Assembly: GCA_013151635.1 (NCBI GenBank)
Contig: JAADHV010000067.1
Span: 1 to 64,000, forward strand
Source: Deltaproteobacteria bacterium
GTDB taxonomy: Bacteria > Desulfobacterota > Desulfobacteria > Desulfobacterales > Desulfobacteraceae
Direction: 5' to 3'
DNA length: 64,000 nucleotides
Part shown: one piece after another, positions 1-8,078 of the stretch
Layout of the letters: every line of letters starts with the position of its first letter
Numbering within the stretch: the stretch's first letter is position 1
The notes under the pieces: generated by a model
Told to the model about the DNA's origin: nothing
Database searches by the model: none
What the model saw: the letters and a program-made list of their open reading frames with translations, nothing else
Made by a program: the position numbers and the translations under genes

Positions 1-1
1 C

Positions 2-214
2 TGGAACTATAACGAAGACCGCAGCCGCATACGTACAGGATATGGTCCTGAAAATGTATCGCGGTTCAGACGATTTGCTGTTGGAATCATAAAACATAAA
101 AAGGGTAGCAGTGTTGCCCAAAAAATGCGACGACTGAATAAAAACATGCGTGCCGTCTTTGATTATCTGAAAATGACCCGGAATAGCTGCCACTCAAAGG
201 GCGTTTGCTTTTAG
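2..214 (+). mobile_element. ISAs1-like transposase, C-terminal fragment
   Basis: Reading frame 2 is open from the window edge to a TAG at 212-214 and gives 70 residues beginning WNYNEDRSRIRTGYGPENVS. The pattern W-N-x-N-E-D-R-S-R-I-R-T-G-x-G-P-E-N followed by SVAQKMRRLNKNM and FDYLKMTRNS is typical of the C-terminus of DDE transposases of the ISAs1 / H-repeat family. The catalytic part would lie to the left of the window, so it cannot be said whether the element is intact. No other transposase sequence appears in the window. The frame carries no start codon of its own and is the 3' end of a longer gene or remnant. Confidence 0.8.
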
Positions 215-246
215 CATAAATTTACCGTGGCATAAATTTACCGTGG
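215..246. repeat. 16-bp tandem duplication after the transposase
   Basis: The 16-mer cataaatttaccgtgg occurs twice back to back, at 215-230 and 231-246, directly after the transposase stop codon. It probably belongs to the IS right end or arose when the element inserted. The following bases (ggaaaggctgcc, 245-256) may be the terminal inverted repeat, but the left end is outside the window so this cannot be tested here. Confidence 0.75.
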
Positions 247-281
247 GAAAGGCTGCCATTTGCTTGACATAAGCCGCCTGC

Positions 282-320
282 TATAATATCTTGAAATGTT
301 ATTTTTAAGGGATAAATGCA
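282..320 (+). promoter_or_regulatory. Candidate promoter -10 and leader of the iron operon
   Basis: A perfect TATAAT sits at 282-287, and AAGGGAT at 307-313 is a plausible ribosome binding site for the ATG at 321. A TTGACA at 264-269 is only 12 bp from the -10, too close for a normal sigma-70 pair; TTGCTT at 260-265 with 16-bp spacing fits better. The AT-rich stretch 284-304 has weak dyad symmetry and lies where a Fur box would be expected, but it matches the Fur consensus poorly. Confidence 0.4.
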
Positions 321-1295
321 ATGAACAATACGCATGAACAGGAAAAAAAGCAGTTTAAAAGATTGTTTCAGCAACAGGGCATTGAACGGTTTGATCTTAG
401 ATTCCAGGTTTTAGAAACATTCTTAAACATTGAACATCATGTAACCATTAAAGAGATTTTATCAAGGCTCAGGCAAGATGGGCTCAAACTTGACGAAGGG
501 CTTGTCTTAAGCAGCATGGAGCTGTTGTGCAGGTTCGGATTTGCAAGTAAAATAGAGTTTGATGACAAAGAGACCCAATATGAGCACAGGCATCTTGGAT
601 TACATCATGACCATATGGTTTGTACAAAATGTGGTAAAATTCTGGAATTTAAGGATGAGGCTATAGAAAAGTTGCAGCTTAAGCTTGCAGCTGCGTATGG
701 GTTCCATATGCTCCAGCATAAGATGGAAATATACGGCATTTGTTCCAAGTGCATGGAACGCCGCACTGCCATTGTGTCGCTCCATAAAGCAAAACAAGGG
801 GAAAAGCTGATTGTAAAAGAGTTTGAAGCAGGTAAAAACATGCAGCTTCGAATTTCTTCAATGGGACTTAAAATCGGGGATTTGATTGAAATTGTTTCTG
901 CCGGGTTCGGCGGCCAGGTAGTAATTGCAGCAGGAGAGAACCGTTTGGTTTTAGGTAAGGGCATGGCGGAGAAAATAAGGGTTCAGCCCTATGACCAGAT
1001 CAAAACGCAAGCCTGTGACAGCAGCCAAAAACCAAGGAATATCTCTCAATCATCAATGATGCTGAGCCAGATGAAGGCTGGTCAGGAAGGAATTATCCGG
1101 AAAGTTGCAGGAAAAAGCAACTTAAGACGCAGGCTGCTTGAAATGGGGATTAACAGGGGGTCAGTAATATATGTTGAAAAATATGCCCCGCTAAGAGATC
1201 CTGTTGAATTTGTGATCAAGGGATATCATATATCGCTCCGGGTTGAGGAAGCGGCAAATATTTTTGTTGGAAATGTGAAATTTAAAAAAAGGTAA
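321..1295 (+). CDS. Fur-family regulator fused to two FeoA domains
   Basis: A 324-residue protein with three parts. Residues 1-150 form a Fur-type repressor: a winged-helix region, the histidine-rich metal loop LHHDHMVCTKC (H95, H96, H98, C101, C104) and a second pair C141/C144, matching the structural zinc cysteines of Fur. Residues about 155-228 and 250-322 are two FeoA (SH3-like) domains, each with the KxGDLIEI or NRGSVIYV turn and an R-x-x-SMG / R-x-x-EMG motif. FeoA normally is a separate small cytosolic protein supporting FeoB. The stop lies 1 nt before feoB, so translation is coupled. The likely role is iron-dependent repression of its own operon combined with the FeoA function. The fusion looks genuine, as one frame runs through with no sign of a frameshift. 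Confidence 0.85.
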   Translation: MNNTHEQEKKQFKRLFQQQGIERFDLRFQVLETFLNIEHHVTIKEILSRLRQDGLKLDEGLVLSSMELLCRFGFASKIEFDDKETQYEHRHLGLHHDHMVCTKCGKILEFKDEAIEKLQLKLAAAYGFHMLQHKMEIYGICSKCMERRTAIVSLHKAKQGEKLIVKEFEAGKNMQLRISSMGLKIGDLIEIVSAGFGGQVVIAAGENRLVLGKGMAEKIRVQPYDQIKTQACDSSQKPRNISQSSMMLSQMKAGQEGIIRKVAGKSNLRRRLLEMGINRGSVIYVEKYAPLRDPVEFVIKGYHISLRVEEAANIFVGNVKFKKR

Positions 1296-1296
1296 T

Positions 1297-3468
1297 ATGA
1301 GTAAGAAATTGACCATCGCACTTGCGGGAAATCCCAATTGCGGCAAGACAACCATATTTAACAATCTTACAGGTGCCCGGCAGAAAGTGGGAAACTGGCC
1401 GGGTGTGACTGTGGAGAAAAAAGAAGGCAAGCTAAAGTATAAGGAATATGACTTGAAGATTGTTGATCTTCCCGGTACTTACAGCCTTACACCATTCTCA
1501 ATTGAAGAAATCACGGCCAGGGATTTTATTTTAAATGAAAAACCGGATATTGTTGTTAATATTATTGATGCCTCAAACCTTGAAAGGAGCCTTTTTCTTG
1601 CCATTCAAATCATAGAGCTTGGACGGCCAGCCTTATTTGTGCTGAATATGGCTGATGTTGCAGACGCAAAAGGTATCAGGATTGATGAAAAAAAATTATC
1701 CCAATTGTTAGGATTGCCCGTTGTTTTTACAATTGGAAATAAAAACAAGGGTATTGATACTCTTGTTGAAGCTGCTGTTGAAGGAATTAAAAGGTTCAAT
1801 AAAGGGGAAAAAAGCCGGGACATCAGATACAGCCAGGAGATTGAGGCCAGTATCTCAAAGGTTGAAGCCGGGATTCTCCAAAGTGGAATGGATATTGACG
1901 GTGTGCTGAGATGGAATGCAATGAAAATTCTTGAAGATGATAAGATTATTAAAAAGAGATTTCAAGACCTTTCACCCCAGGCATCAGAAAAGGTTTTCCA
2001 GATATCTAAGGCCTGCCGGGACAGGCTTTATAGTTTATTTGAGGATGATTTTGAGATTTTGCTGACCGATGACCGGTATGGGGTCATTGCCGGGATTCTA
2101 AAAGAAACCATAACCAATCTTGTCAGTAAAAGGATCGATATATCACGAAATATTGATCTTGTGCTTACGGACAGGTTGTTCGGTATTCCCGTGTTTATTT
2201 TTTTTATATGGGCTATGTTTCAACTGACTTTTTCTCTTGGCGCATATCCTGTGGAATGGTTAAATACGGGAGTTGCGCTGCTGTCGGGTAGCCTTGATAA
2301 AATTCTGCCCCCGTCCATGTTAAAAGATCTCCTGTTAAATGGCATGGTTGCAGGAATCGGCAGTGTTATAATTTTTCTTCCCAATATTCTTATTTTGTTT
2401 TTTTGCATCGCTCTTTTTGAGGACACAGGATATATGGCAAGGGCGGCATTCCTGATGGACAGGGTAATGCATACGTCAGGACTGCACGGAAAATCCTTTA
2501 TTCCAATGTTAATGGGATTTGGCTGCAGTGTGCCTGCAATTATGGCCACGCGTACATTAGAGAGCAATAAAGACCGGGTTTTAACGATCCTTATGACGCC
2601 ATTCATGTCCTGTTCGGCAAGGCTGCCGGTATATATTGTACTTGCAGGTACATTTTTTGCGGGCAAGGCTGGTACTGTAATTTTCAGCCTGTATTTCACC
2701 GGTATAATCGTTGCTATTTTGTCTGGCAGGGTTTTAAGAACTTTATTGTTTAAAGGAGAAGAGGCTCCTTTTATTATGGAGTTACCGCCATACCGGATGC
2801 CCATGCTGAAAAGTCTTTTGATCCATATGTGGGACAGAAGCAAAATGTTTTTAAAAAAAATGACCGGAGTTATTCTTATCGGATCGATTCTTATCTGGGC
2901 GCTTTCAAGTTTCCCTGAATCCGTTCCCTATACTGTGGATTATGACAAAAAGATCACTGACGTAAAATCTGATTATTCCAGGAAAATAAAAATGGCTGCA
3001 GCCGGGGAAACAGAAGGATTAAACCGGCAATTTGCCCTGGAGCTAAAGAGTATTGAAACTAAGAAAGAGCAGGAGCGGGTATCTAATTCTTATATAGGGA
3101 AAATCGGGAAAGTGCTGGAACCGGTATTTAAACCCGTTGGGATAGGGTGGCAGGCAAGTGTTGCCCTTGTTACGGGTTTTGTTGCCAAAGAGGTTGTTGT
3201 CAGTACCATGGGTGTGTTATATGGTGTTGGCTCAGGAGGGGGAGATGCTCTTGAAAAAGCGCTTAAGAAATCCGGTATGACGGCTCTTTCTGCACTCTCA
3301 ATGATGGTTTTTGTTTTATTGTATGTGCCATGTTTTGCAACTGTTTCAACTATTTACAGGGAAACTTCTGCTAAGTGGGCCGGATTTAATTTACTATATA
3401 CAACTATGGTTGCATGGGGCATGTCTTTTTTAGTATACCGGACGGGAATGATCTTGGGCCTGGGTTAG
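1297..3468 (+). CDS. feoB: Ferrous iron transport protein B
   Basis: FeoB is the inner-membrane ferrous iron transporter with a cytosolic G-protein domain. The 723-residue product has G1 GNPNCGKTT (residues 11-19), G2 GVTVE, G3 DLPG and G4 NMAD, then a helical regulatory segment, then hydrophobic Gate domains containing the conserved MGFGCSVPAIMATRTLES and MTPFMSCSARLPVY blocks. The latter is the cysteine-bearing motif conserved in FeoB. A charged loop of about 60 residues (near 545-610) separates the two halves of the membrane domain. The start ATG follows the upstream TAA by one base. Length is usual for the family. Expression is expected to be iron-repressed with the upstream gene. Confidence 0.97.
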   Translation: MSKKLTIALAGNPNCGKTTIFNNLTGARQKVGNWPGVTVEKKEGKLKYKEYDLKIVDLPGTYSLTPFSIEEITARDFILNEKPDIVVNIIDASNLERSLFLAIQIIELGRPALFVLNMADVADAKGIRIDEKKLSQLLGLPVVFTIGNKNKGIDTLVEAAVEGIKRFNKGEKSRDIRYSQEIEASISKVEAGILQSGMDIDGVLRWNAMKILEDDKIIKKRFQDLSPQASEKVFQISKACRDRLYSLFEDDFEILLTDDRYGVIAGILKETITNLVSKRIDISRNIDLVLTDRLFGIPVFIFFIWAMFQLTFSLGAYPVEWLNTGVALLSGSLDKILPPSMLKDLLLNGMVAGIGSVIIFLPNILILFFCIALFEDTGYMARAAFLMDRVMHTSGLHGKSFIPMLMGFGCSVPAIMATRTLESNKDRVLTILMTPFMSCSARLPVYIVLAGTFFAGKAGTVIFSLYFTGIIVAILSGRVLRTLLFKGEEAPFIMELPPYRMPMLKSLLIHMWDRSKMFLKKMTGVILIGSILIWALSSFPESVPYTVDYDKKITDVKSDYSRKIKMAAAGETEGLNRQFALELKSIETKKEQERVSNSYIGKIGKVLEPVFKPVGIGWQASVALVTGFVAKEVVVSTMGVLYGVGSGGGDALEKALKKSGMTALSALSMMVFVLLYVPCFATVSTIYRETSAKWAGFNLLYTTMVAWGMSFLVYRTGMILGLG

Positions 3469-3491
3469 AAGAAATAATACGGAGGCTTTTT

Positions 3492-3950
3492 ATGAAGCGT
3501 TTGAATATAGAAGTCATCATTAAAATTATTACCGCTATTATGGTGGCTTCATTGATAATACCTGGTTTTGTATTTGCACAGGAAAGGCTTTCTGTAACAG
3601 CCGGTATTGCCAATATGAGGTCAGGTCCTGGAACAAAATACGATGTGCTGTGGCAGGTGGAGCAATATCATCCTGTAATAGTTATTGAAAAAAAAGGAAA
3701 CTGGTATAAAATCAAAGATTTTGAAAACGATGAGGCCTGGGTTCATAAATCCCTTTTAGGCAAAGTTCAAGGTGTGATCACGATAAAAGACAAATGCAAT
3801 GTAAGATCCAGACCTAGTACTAAAAGCAGCGTTGTGTTCACGGTTGAACGAGGAGTGCCGTTTAAGGTCCTTTCAAGGAAAGGCAACTGGATTAAAATCG
3901 AGCACGCTGACGGGGATGTCGGCTGGATTTATAAAACGCTTGTATGGTAA
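3492..3950 (+). CDS. Secreted protein with two bacterial SH3 domains
   Basis: The start at 3492 is chosen because GGAGG (3481-3485) precedes it at good spacing and the N-terminus MKRLNIEVIIKIITAIMVASLIIPGFVFAQ is a clear signal peptide; the frame is open further upstream but inside feoB. The mature part holds two SH3b repeats, each with the NMRSGPGTKY / NVRSRPSTKS signature and a GNWYKI / GNWIKI strand followed by AWVHKSLL / GWIYKTLV. SH3b domains usually bind peptidoglycan or peptides in the cell envelope. It lies 23 nt after feoB and probably shares its transcript. A link to iron uptake is not evident from sequence, and no catalytic domain is present. Confidence 0.8.
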   Translation: MKRLNIEVIIKIITAIMVASLIIPGFVFAQERLSVTAGIANMRSGPGTKYDVLWQVEQYHPVIVIEKKGNWYKIKDFENDEAWVHKSLLGKVQGVITIKDKCNVRSRPSTKSSVVFTVERGVPFKVLSRKGNWIKIEHADGDVGWIYKTLVW

Positions 3951-3987
3951 TAGATAATTTTAATATATTTTAAGGTGGAATGGAAGA

Positions 3988-4677
3988 ATGGCAGAACAAA
4001 GAGTCTCAAATGAGCGGAAAAAAGAACTTGGACAAGTAGATCCTTTTCAGGAAAGCCTTTTAAAGGCAGCGCGCTATGCAAAAGAATATAAGAAACCCTT
4101 GATTCTGATTACAGGTGCCATTGTTGTGGCAGCAATGGTTTTTTCCGGGATTATGTACAATTTTCACAAAGCTGAAGATACTGCTTCCATACTTGTAGAT
4201 CATGCGTTAACCAAATATGCCAACGTCAAAGATCCGGTGAAAGGATATCTTGCCTGTAAAAATGATTTTCAAACAATTTTTGCAGACTACGCAAATACAA
4301 CAGCGGGCAGGCTGGCTAAGGTTAAATTTGCCAAAATATGTTACGAAGCTTCAAAATTTGACCAAAGCTATAAATATTATAAGCAATCCCTTGAGACATT
4401 TAAAGATAAGGCATTGGTGGAAAATTTTATCCTGGCCTCATTGGGACATGTAAGCCTTGCCAGAAAAGACTTTGAATCGGCGAAAAAATATTTTCTCCAA
4501 ATTGAGAAAGGGCAAACCGATCTTTTAAAGGACGAAGCAAGATTTGCCCTGGCCATGTTGTATAAAGCCAACAATAATACTGCTGAGAGCAAAAAAATGT
4601 ATGAAAAAATTGTTACGGAATATGGAAATTCAATATACAGGCCAATTGCCAAGAGTAAAATTGATGCAATGAAGTGA
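3988..4677 (+). CDS. Membrane-anchored TPR protein (YfgM-like)
   Basis: A 229-residue protein with a charged cytosolic N-terminus, one membrane helix (about residues 37-57, PLILITGAIVVAAMVFSGIMY), then tetratricopeptide-like helices: the KVKFAKICYEASKFDQSYKYYKQSL, VSLARKDFESAKKYFLQI and ALAMLYKANNNTAESKKMYEKIV segments. This layout resembles YfgM/Anbu-type ancillary proteins that associate with the Sec translocon or chaperones, but identity at family level only is claimed. It starts 37 nt after the SH3b gene and is the last gene before the terminator at 4702. AAGGTGGAATGGAAG precedes the start. Confidence 0.65.
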   Translation: MAEQRVSNERKKELGQVDPFQESLLKAARYAKEYKKPLILITGAIVVAAMVFSGIMYNFHKAEDTASILVDHALTKYANVKDPVKGYLACKNDFQTIFADYANTTAGRLAKVKFAKICYEASKFDQSYKYYKQSLETFKDKALVENFILASLGHVSLARKDFESAKKYFLQIEKGQTDLLKDEARFALAMLYKANNNTAESKKMYEKIVTEYGNSIYRPIAKSKIDAMK

Positions 4678-4686
4678 TAGAAACTT

Positions 4687-4716
4687 AAAAAGGCTGCTAA
4701 GAAAAAGGCTGCTAAG
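4687..4716. repeat. 15-bp tandem repeat duplicating a terminator arm
   Basis: AAAAAGGCTGCTAAG is present twice in tandem at 4687-4701 and 4702-4716. The second copy supplies the 5' arm of the terminator hairpin; the first copy is an alternative 5' arm able to pair with the same 3' arm with a larger loop. Confidence 0.85.
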
Positions 4717-4737
4717 CGTTGCCGCCGCAGCCTTTTT
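4702..4737 (+). terminator. Rho-independent terminator of the feo operon
   Basis: AAAAAGGCTGC (4702-4712) pairs perfectly with GCAGCCTTTTT (4727-4737), an 11-bp stem with a 14-nt loop and a built-in T run on the 3' side. It lies 24 nt after the last gene of the plus-strand operon. Because of the A/T flanks it could also act on the opposite strand. Confidence 0.85.
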
Positions 4738-5072
4738 AAGAAAAGGAAAAAAAGATGAAAAAACTAACATTTTGTTAGTGAAAAAATATTAATGCAATTT
4801 CCCTGCCATGATATGTAAAATAATTCTTATTTTTGATTTTTTTTAAAGGTGCTTGAAATTACAGCCTTTTTGCCATTTGACAGGATTCCAATATTTTTTT
4901 TAAGCTTTGCTGGATTGAGATATCACATGCAGGTGGGTTCAAAATTTTGAACCCACCTGCATGTGATACAATGAATTTTATCTTTAATTATTTGAAAATA
5001 CAGGTAAAAATAATAGATTTGAAATGTTTAAAATTTTAAACCACCTAAAATTATGAGAAATCATTCAATTTA
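4738..5072. other. 335-bp AT-rich intergenic stretch between convergent genes
   Basis: No coding sequence is supported here. It contains the 48-bp palindrome at 4921-4968 and a smaller 16-bp palindrome, GTTTAAAATTTTAAAC, at 5026-5041. The latter is followed by CCACCT, so it looks like a degenerate partial copy of the centre and right side of the large palindrome (AAAATTTTGAACCCACCT). The rest is AT-rich without clear signals. Confidence 0.7.
4921..4968. repeat. Perfect 48-bp palindrome
   Basis: The left half (4921-4944, starting TATCACATGCAGGTGGGTTC) is the exact reverse complement of the right half (4945-4968), with no spacer and no mismatch. It could extrude as a cruciform or, in RNA, fold into a stem of about 22 bp on either strand. 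It lies between two convergent operons. No T run follows on either side, so it is not a textbook terminator, although blocking read-through in both directions is possible. Confidence 0.95.
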
Positions 5073-6443
5073 CTATTTATCAAGGTTGAACTTTTTTAGT
5101 TTCTGATTCAAGCCGCTTTTTCCTATTCCCAGGATTTGAGCGGCTTTTGTCTGTACATTTCCTGAAAGTTTCATGGCTCTTTGTATCATTCTTTTCTCAA
5201 CTGCTGCCAGGGTCTCTGCAAGCCCTGCACCCTCTGGAATTCCATCCAGGTTAAGTGTGGACGGTATTGCCTGTCTTATCTGCAATGGAAGGTCGGATGG
5301 TGTAATTATATCACTGCTGCAAAGGATTACGCATCGTTCTATCATATTTTCAAGTTCCCTTACATTGCCTTTCCACTGGTAATCACATAAAATTTTTACA
5401 GCTTCCGGGCTGATCTTGGATACTTTGCTGACAGAACGCTGTACATTGGTATATTTGTCAATAAAATGCTTTATAAGCAAAGGAATATCCTCTGCCCGAT
5501 CTCGAAGAGGCGGTATAATTGTCTTGACAACATTGAGGCGGTAATAGAGATCTTCTCTGAACCTGCCTTTTTTTACTTCTTCTTCAAGATTTTTATTTGT
5601 GGCCGCAATGAGGCGGAAATCAACAGGAATAGATACGGTTCCCCCAACCCGTTCAATGGTTTTCTCCTGAAGAACCCTTAATAATTTTACCTGCAGGGGA
5701 ACGGGAAGTTCGCCTATTTCATCAAGAAAGAGGGTCCCTTTGTCTGAGATTTCAAACCTGCCTTTTTTTAATGCTGTTGCCCCTGTGAATGCTCCTTTTT
5801 CATGACCGAACAATTCGCTTTCCAAAAGGGTTTCAGCAAAGGCAGAGCAGTTTACGGCAACAAGAGATTTATTTTTTCTCTGACTGTTATAATGGATTGA
5901 TTTTGCAACCAGCTCTTTCCCGGTACCGCTTTCGCCTTCAATAAGAAAGCTTGCATCAGAAGGTGCCACTTTTTTTATGGTTTCATAAATTTCCTGCATG
6001 GGTTTGCTCTTCCCGATAATATTATCAAAACTATATCTCGAGCTGATGGCATCTCTTAAAATGCTGTTCTCCTGCACGATCCTGTAGACCGAGATAGCCT
6101 TTGCAATGTGCGCAATAAGCGCCTGGTTTTCAAATGGTTTGAGAATGAAGGTATAGGCACCTTTGTGCATGGCTTCCACGGCTTTTTCTACGCTTCCGTA
6201 GGCGGTCATGATTACCACTGGGATATCGGGATTTATTTCCTTTATTTTTTCAAGTAACTGGATCCCGCTCATCCCGGGCATTTTTACATCTGTTAAAACA
6301 AGATCAACGAGTTCGTTGTTTAAAATATCCAATGCTTCCATTCCACTGGAAGCTGTTAAAGATGAATAACCTTCTTCCTGAAGAAGTTCCCCTATTATCA
6401 TCGGATAATTTTTTTCATCATCAACAATCAGAATGTTTTCCAT
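5073..6443 (-). CDS. NtrC-family sigma-54 response regulator
   Basis: Activator of sigma-54 promoters, 456 residues from the start MENILIVDDE. This start is preferred to an upstream one inside the kinase gene because it has GGAGA upstream and begins exactly at the receiver domain. Domains in order: REC (1-120, phospho-acceptor D52 in LTDVKMPG), AAA+ (about 140-380) with Walker A GESGTGKE, the sigma-54 contact loop GAFTGA, Walker B TLFLDEIGELP and the arginine-finger region, then a C-terminal Fis-type helix-turn-helix (KAAQILGIGKSGLNQKLKKF). It starts 1 nt after the stop of its kinase gene. Targets are unknown. The divergent pilMNOPQ operon is an obvious candidate, though I see no convincing -24/-12 promoter there. 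Confidence 0.93.
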   Translation of the reverse strand: MENILIVDDEKNYPMIIGELLQEEGYSSLTASSGMEALDILNNELVDLVLTDVKMPGMSGIQLLEKIKEINPDIPVVIMTAYGSVEKAVEAMHKGAYTFILKPFENQALIAHIAKAISVYRIVQENSILRDAISSRYSFDNIIGKSKPMQEIYETIKKVAPSDASFLIEGESGTGKELVAKSIHYNSQRKNKSLVAVNCSAFAETLLESELFGHEKGAFTGATALKKGRFEISDKGTLFLDEIGELPVPLQVKLLRVLQEKTIERVGGTVSIPVDFRLIAATNKNLEEEVKKGRFREDLYYRLNVVKTIIPPLRDRAEDIPLLIKHFIDKYTNVQRSVSKVSKISPEAVKILCDYQWKGNVRELENMIERCVILCSSDIITPSDLPLQIRQAIPSTLNLDGIPEGAGLAETLAAVEKRMIQRAMKLSGNVQTKAAQILGIGKSGLNQKLKKFNLDK

Positions 6444-6444
6444 T

Positions 6445-7872
6445 TCAATTTGTCTCCAAGGCCGGGAGTGTGATTTCCACATTTGCGCCTTTTGGTTTAA
6501 TGTTCGTGATTGTGATTGTTCCGTTATGGGCTTCAATCATGTTCTTTACAATACCAAGGCCTAACCCTGTCCCGGTATCTTTTGTCGTAAAAAACGGTGT
6601 CCATATTTTTTTTAAGACTTCTTGTCGTATCCCTTCCCCGTTATCAATAAAATTAACCACAATATTGTTTGAATCGCAATCTATCTGTACGGTAATACTG
6701 CCATCGGTTTTAAGGGACTGGAATGCATTGATCAAAATATTTAAGAATGCCTGGTAAAGCATTGCACTATCAGCCATAATTTCAGGAAGATTATTTGAAA
6801 TTTTTTTAATGATATTGATATTATTATCTTCTATCTGGGGAGTAATATAGGCAATATTTTTTTCTATGATTTCTTCAACCCTGCATGGATGAAGATCAGG
6901 GATTTTGGGTTTGGCAAAATCAAGGAAATCCGTAATAATATTATCAAGCCTGGTAGACTCTTCGACAATAATATCGGGGATACTGCTTTTAGCATCCAGC
7001 TTTGCCATCTTTTTTTTTAGTAATTGTGCGCTGCTTTTAATAATTCCAAGCGGGTTCCTGATTTCGTGTGACACTCCGGCTGTCATTTCACCTATGGCGG
7101 ATAAATGCTCGGCCTGGCTGAGCTTTTCTTCAAGCCTGAGTCTTTCTTCAGCTCTTTTCTCGATAATTTTTTCTCCATGCTTGACAACAAACCGTAGAAC
7201 GATAAAGAGTATCCCCATGACAATGAAACAGGAGCCTATAATGAGGCCTTGGAGCTTAAACACTTTTTTGTAATCATCGGAAACATCCCTGACAATTTCA
7301 ACGACACCAAGTACTGGGCCTGCCAGGGTTGGTGATAGCGGCTTTTCAGCCCTTAGGGGTGCAAAGGTAATGATTTTTGTTTTCTGGGGAAACCAGAATA
7401 GCAGCTCAAGAAAACTGCCCTGCTGTAGAAGCCTTGATGTTGCCTGCTTTTTCATGGCTTTTTGATAATGGACACCTCCGGCGTTTTTCTGGCCTATTTT
7501 GCTCTTGTCAAAGCTATAGGAGATAATATTTTTTTCATCATAAATAGTCACCATATCAACATTAAAACTGTGCATGGTGGAACGGACAACCTTGTCCATC
7601 AGAAGAAATTGTTCTTTTTCTCTTAATCTGATTTTTCCATATTTGAGTAATACCGGCAGCATAAACCTGGAAATGACCTGGTGGTTGAGATTTTCCACAA
7701 GGAGTGAAGCATATTCTTCGCTTTTTTCCAGGAGAATATTTCTTACCCAGTGTGCATTCAGGGCTGATATGACAATGGTCGCCATAAACATAATCACAAG
7801 GGAGGAAAATGTGAAAAATTTTACCAGCCTGAATGGCTTGACGCCTTGTAAATTTTTTATTTTTTGTAACAT
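6445..7872 (-). CDS. Membrane sensor histidine kinase paired with the NtrC-type regulator
   Basis: 475 residues: membrane helix 1 (about 18-40), an extracytoplasmic sensor region (41-208), membrane helix 2 (210-230), a coiled linker, the dimerisation/phosphoacceptor domain with H269 in AGVSHEIRNPLG, and an HATPase domain with the N box (LINAFQSLKTDGS), G1 DNGEGI and G2 GTGLGLGIV. It is a standard kinase that should phosphorylate the regulator encoded just downstream. The sensor domain is not recognised beyond a single-Cache-like size. The gene is divergent from pilM with a 206-bp gap containing repeats. Confidence 0.92.
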   Translation of the reverse strand: MLQKIKNLQGVKPFRLVKFFTFSSLVIMFMATIVISALNAHWVRNILLEKSEEYASLLVENLNHQVISRFMLPVLLKYGKIRLREKEQFLLMDKVVRSTMHSFNVDMVTIYDEKNIISYSFDKSKIGQKNAGGVHYQKAMKKQATSRLLQQGSFLELLFWFPQKTKIITFAPLRAEKPLSPTLAGPVLGVVEIVRDVSDDYKKVFKLQGLIIGSCFIVMGILFIVLRFVVKHGEKIIEKRAEERLRLEEKLSQAEHLSAIGEMTAGVSHEIRNPLGIIKSSAQLLKKKMAKLDAKSSIPDIIVEESTRLDNIITDFLDFAKPKIPDLHPCRVEEIIEKNIAYITPQIEDNNINIIKKISNNLPEIMADSAMLYQAFLNILINAFQSLKTDGSITVQIDCDSNNIVVNFIDNGEGIRQEVLKKIWTPFFTTKDTGTGLGLGIVKNMIEAHNGTITITNIKPKGANVEITLPALETN

Positions 7873-7908
7873 TTAGTTCATAATTTTTTTGTTTTTAAAT
7901 TTAACAAT

Positions 7909-7952
7909 CCTATCCTGTTTTTTATTGTTAATTCAGTAAAAAACAGGATAGG
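7909..7952. repeat. 15-bp perfect inverted repeat between kinase gene and pilM
   Basis: CCTATCCTGTTTTTT (7909-7923) and AAAAAACAGGATAGG (7938-7952) are exact reverse complements separated by 14 nt. It lies 37 bp upstream of the kinase start and 126 bp upstream of pilM, between divergent genes where a terminator is not expected. A regulator-binding or attenuator site is more likely, without proof. Confidence 0.85.
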
Positions 7953-7961
7953 GCTTGACTT

Positions 7962-7993
7962 TACAGTAATATCGTATCAAAGTACAGTAATAT
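7962..7993 (+). promoter_or_regulatory. Two TACAGTAATAT direct repeats upstream of pilM
   Basis: TACAGTAATAT occurs at 7962-7972 and again at 7983-7993, 21 bp apart, which is two helical turns and so places both copies on the same DNA face. This is typical of tandem activator or repressor sites. A TTGACT at 7955-7960 overlaps the left side. No clear -10 could be assigned. Confidence 0.5.
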
Positions 7994-8078
7994 TGGTATT
8001 TAGATATCAATATAAAAGATTGGGTGTTCTCGTTAACTTTAGCAGTATTTGGTTTTATTTTAATTATTGTGAGAGTGT

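Noticed and set aside
264..287. TTGACA and TATAAT upstream of the Fur-FeoA gene as one promoter
   Set aside because: Only 12 bp separate the boxes, too short for sigma-70; only the -10 was kept, with TTGCTT as a possible -35.
2220..2843. 207-codon minus-strand frame in feoB
   Set aside because: No recognisable domain and fully covered by the conserved FeoB frame.
7873..8078. Sigma-54 promoter for pilM
   Set aside because: No TGGCAC-n5-TTGC type sequence found in either orientation.
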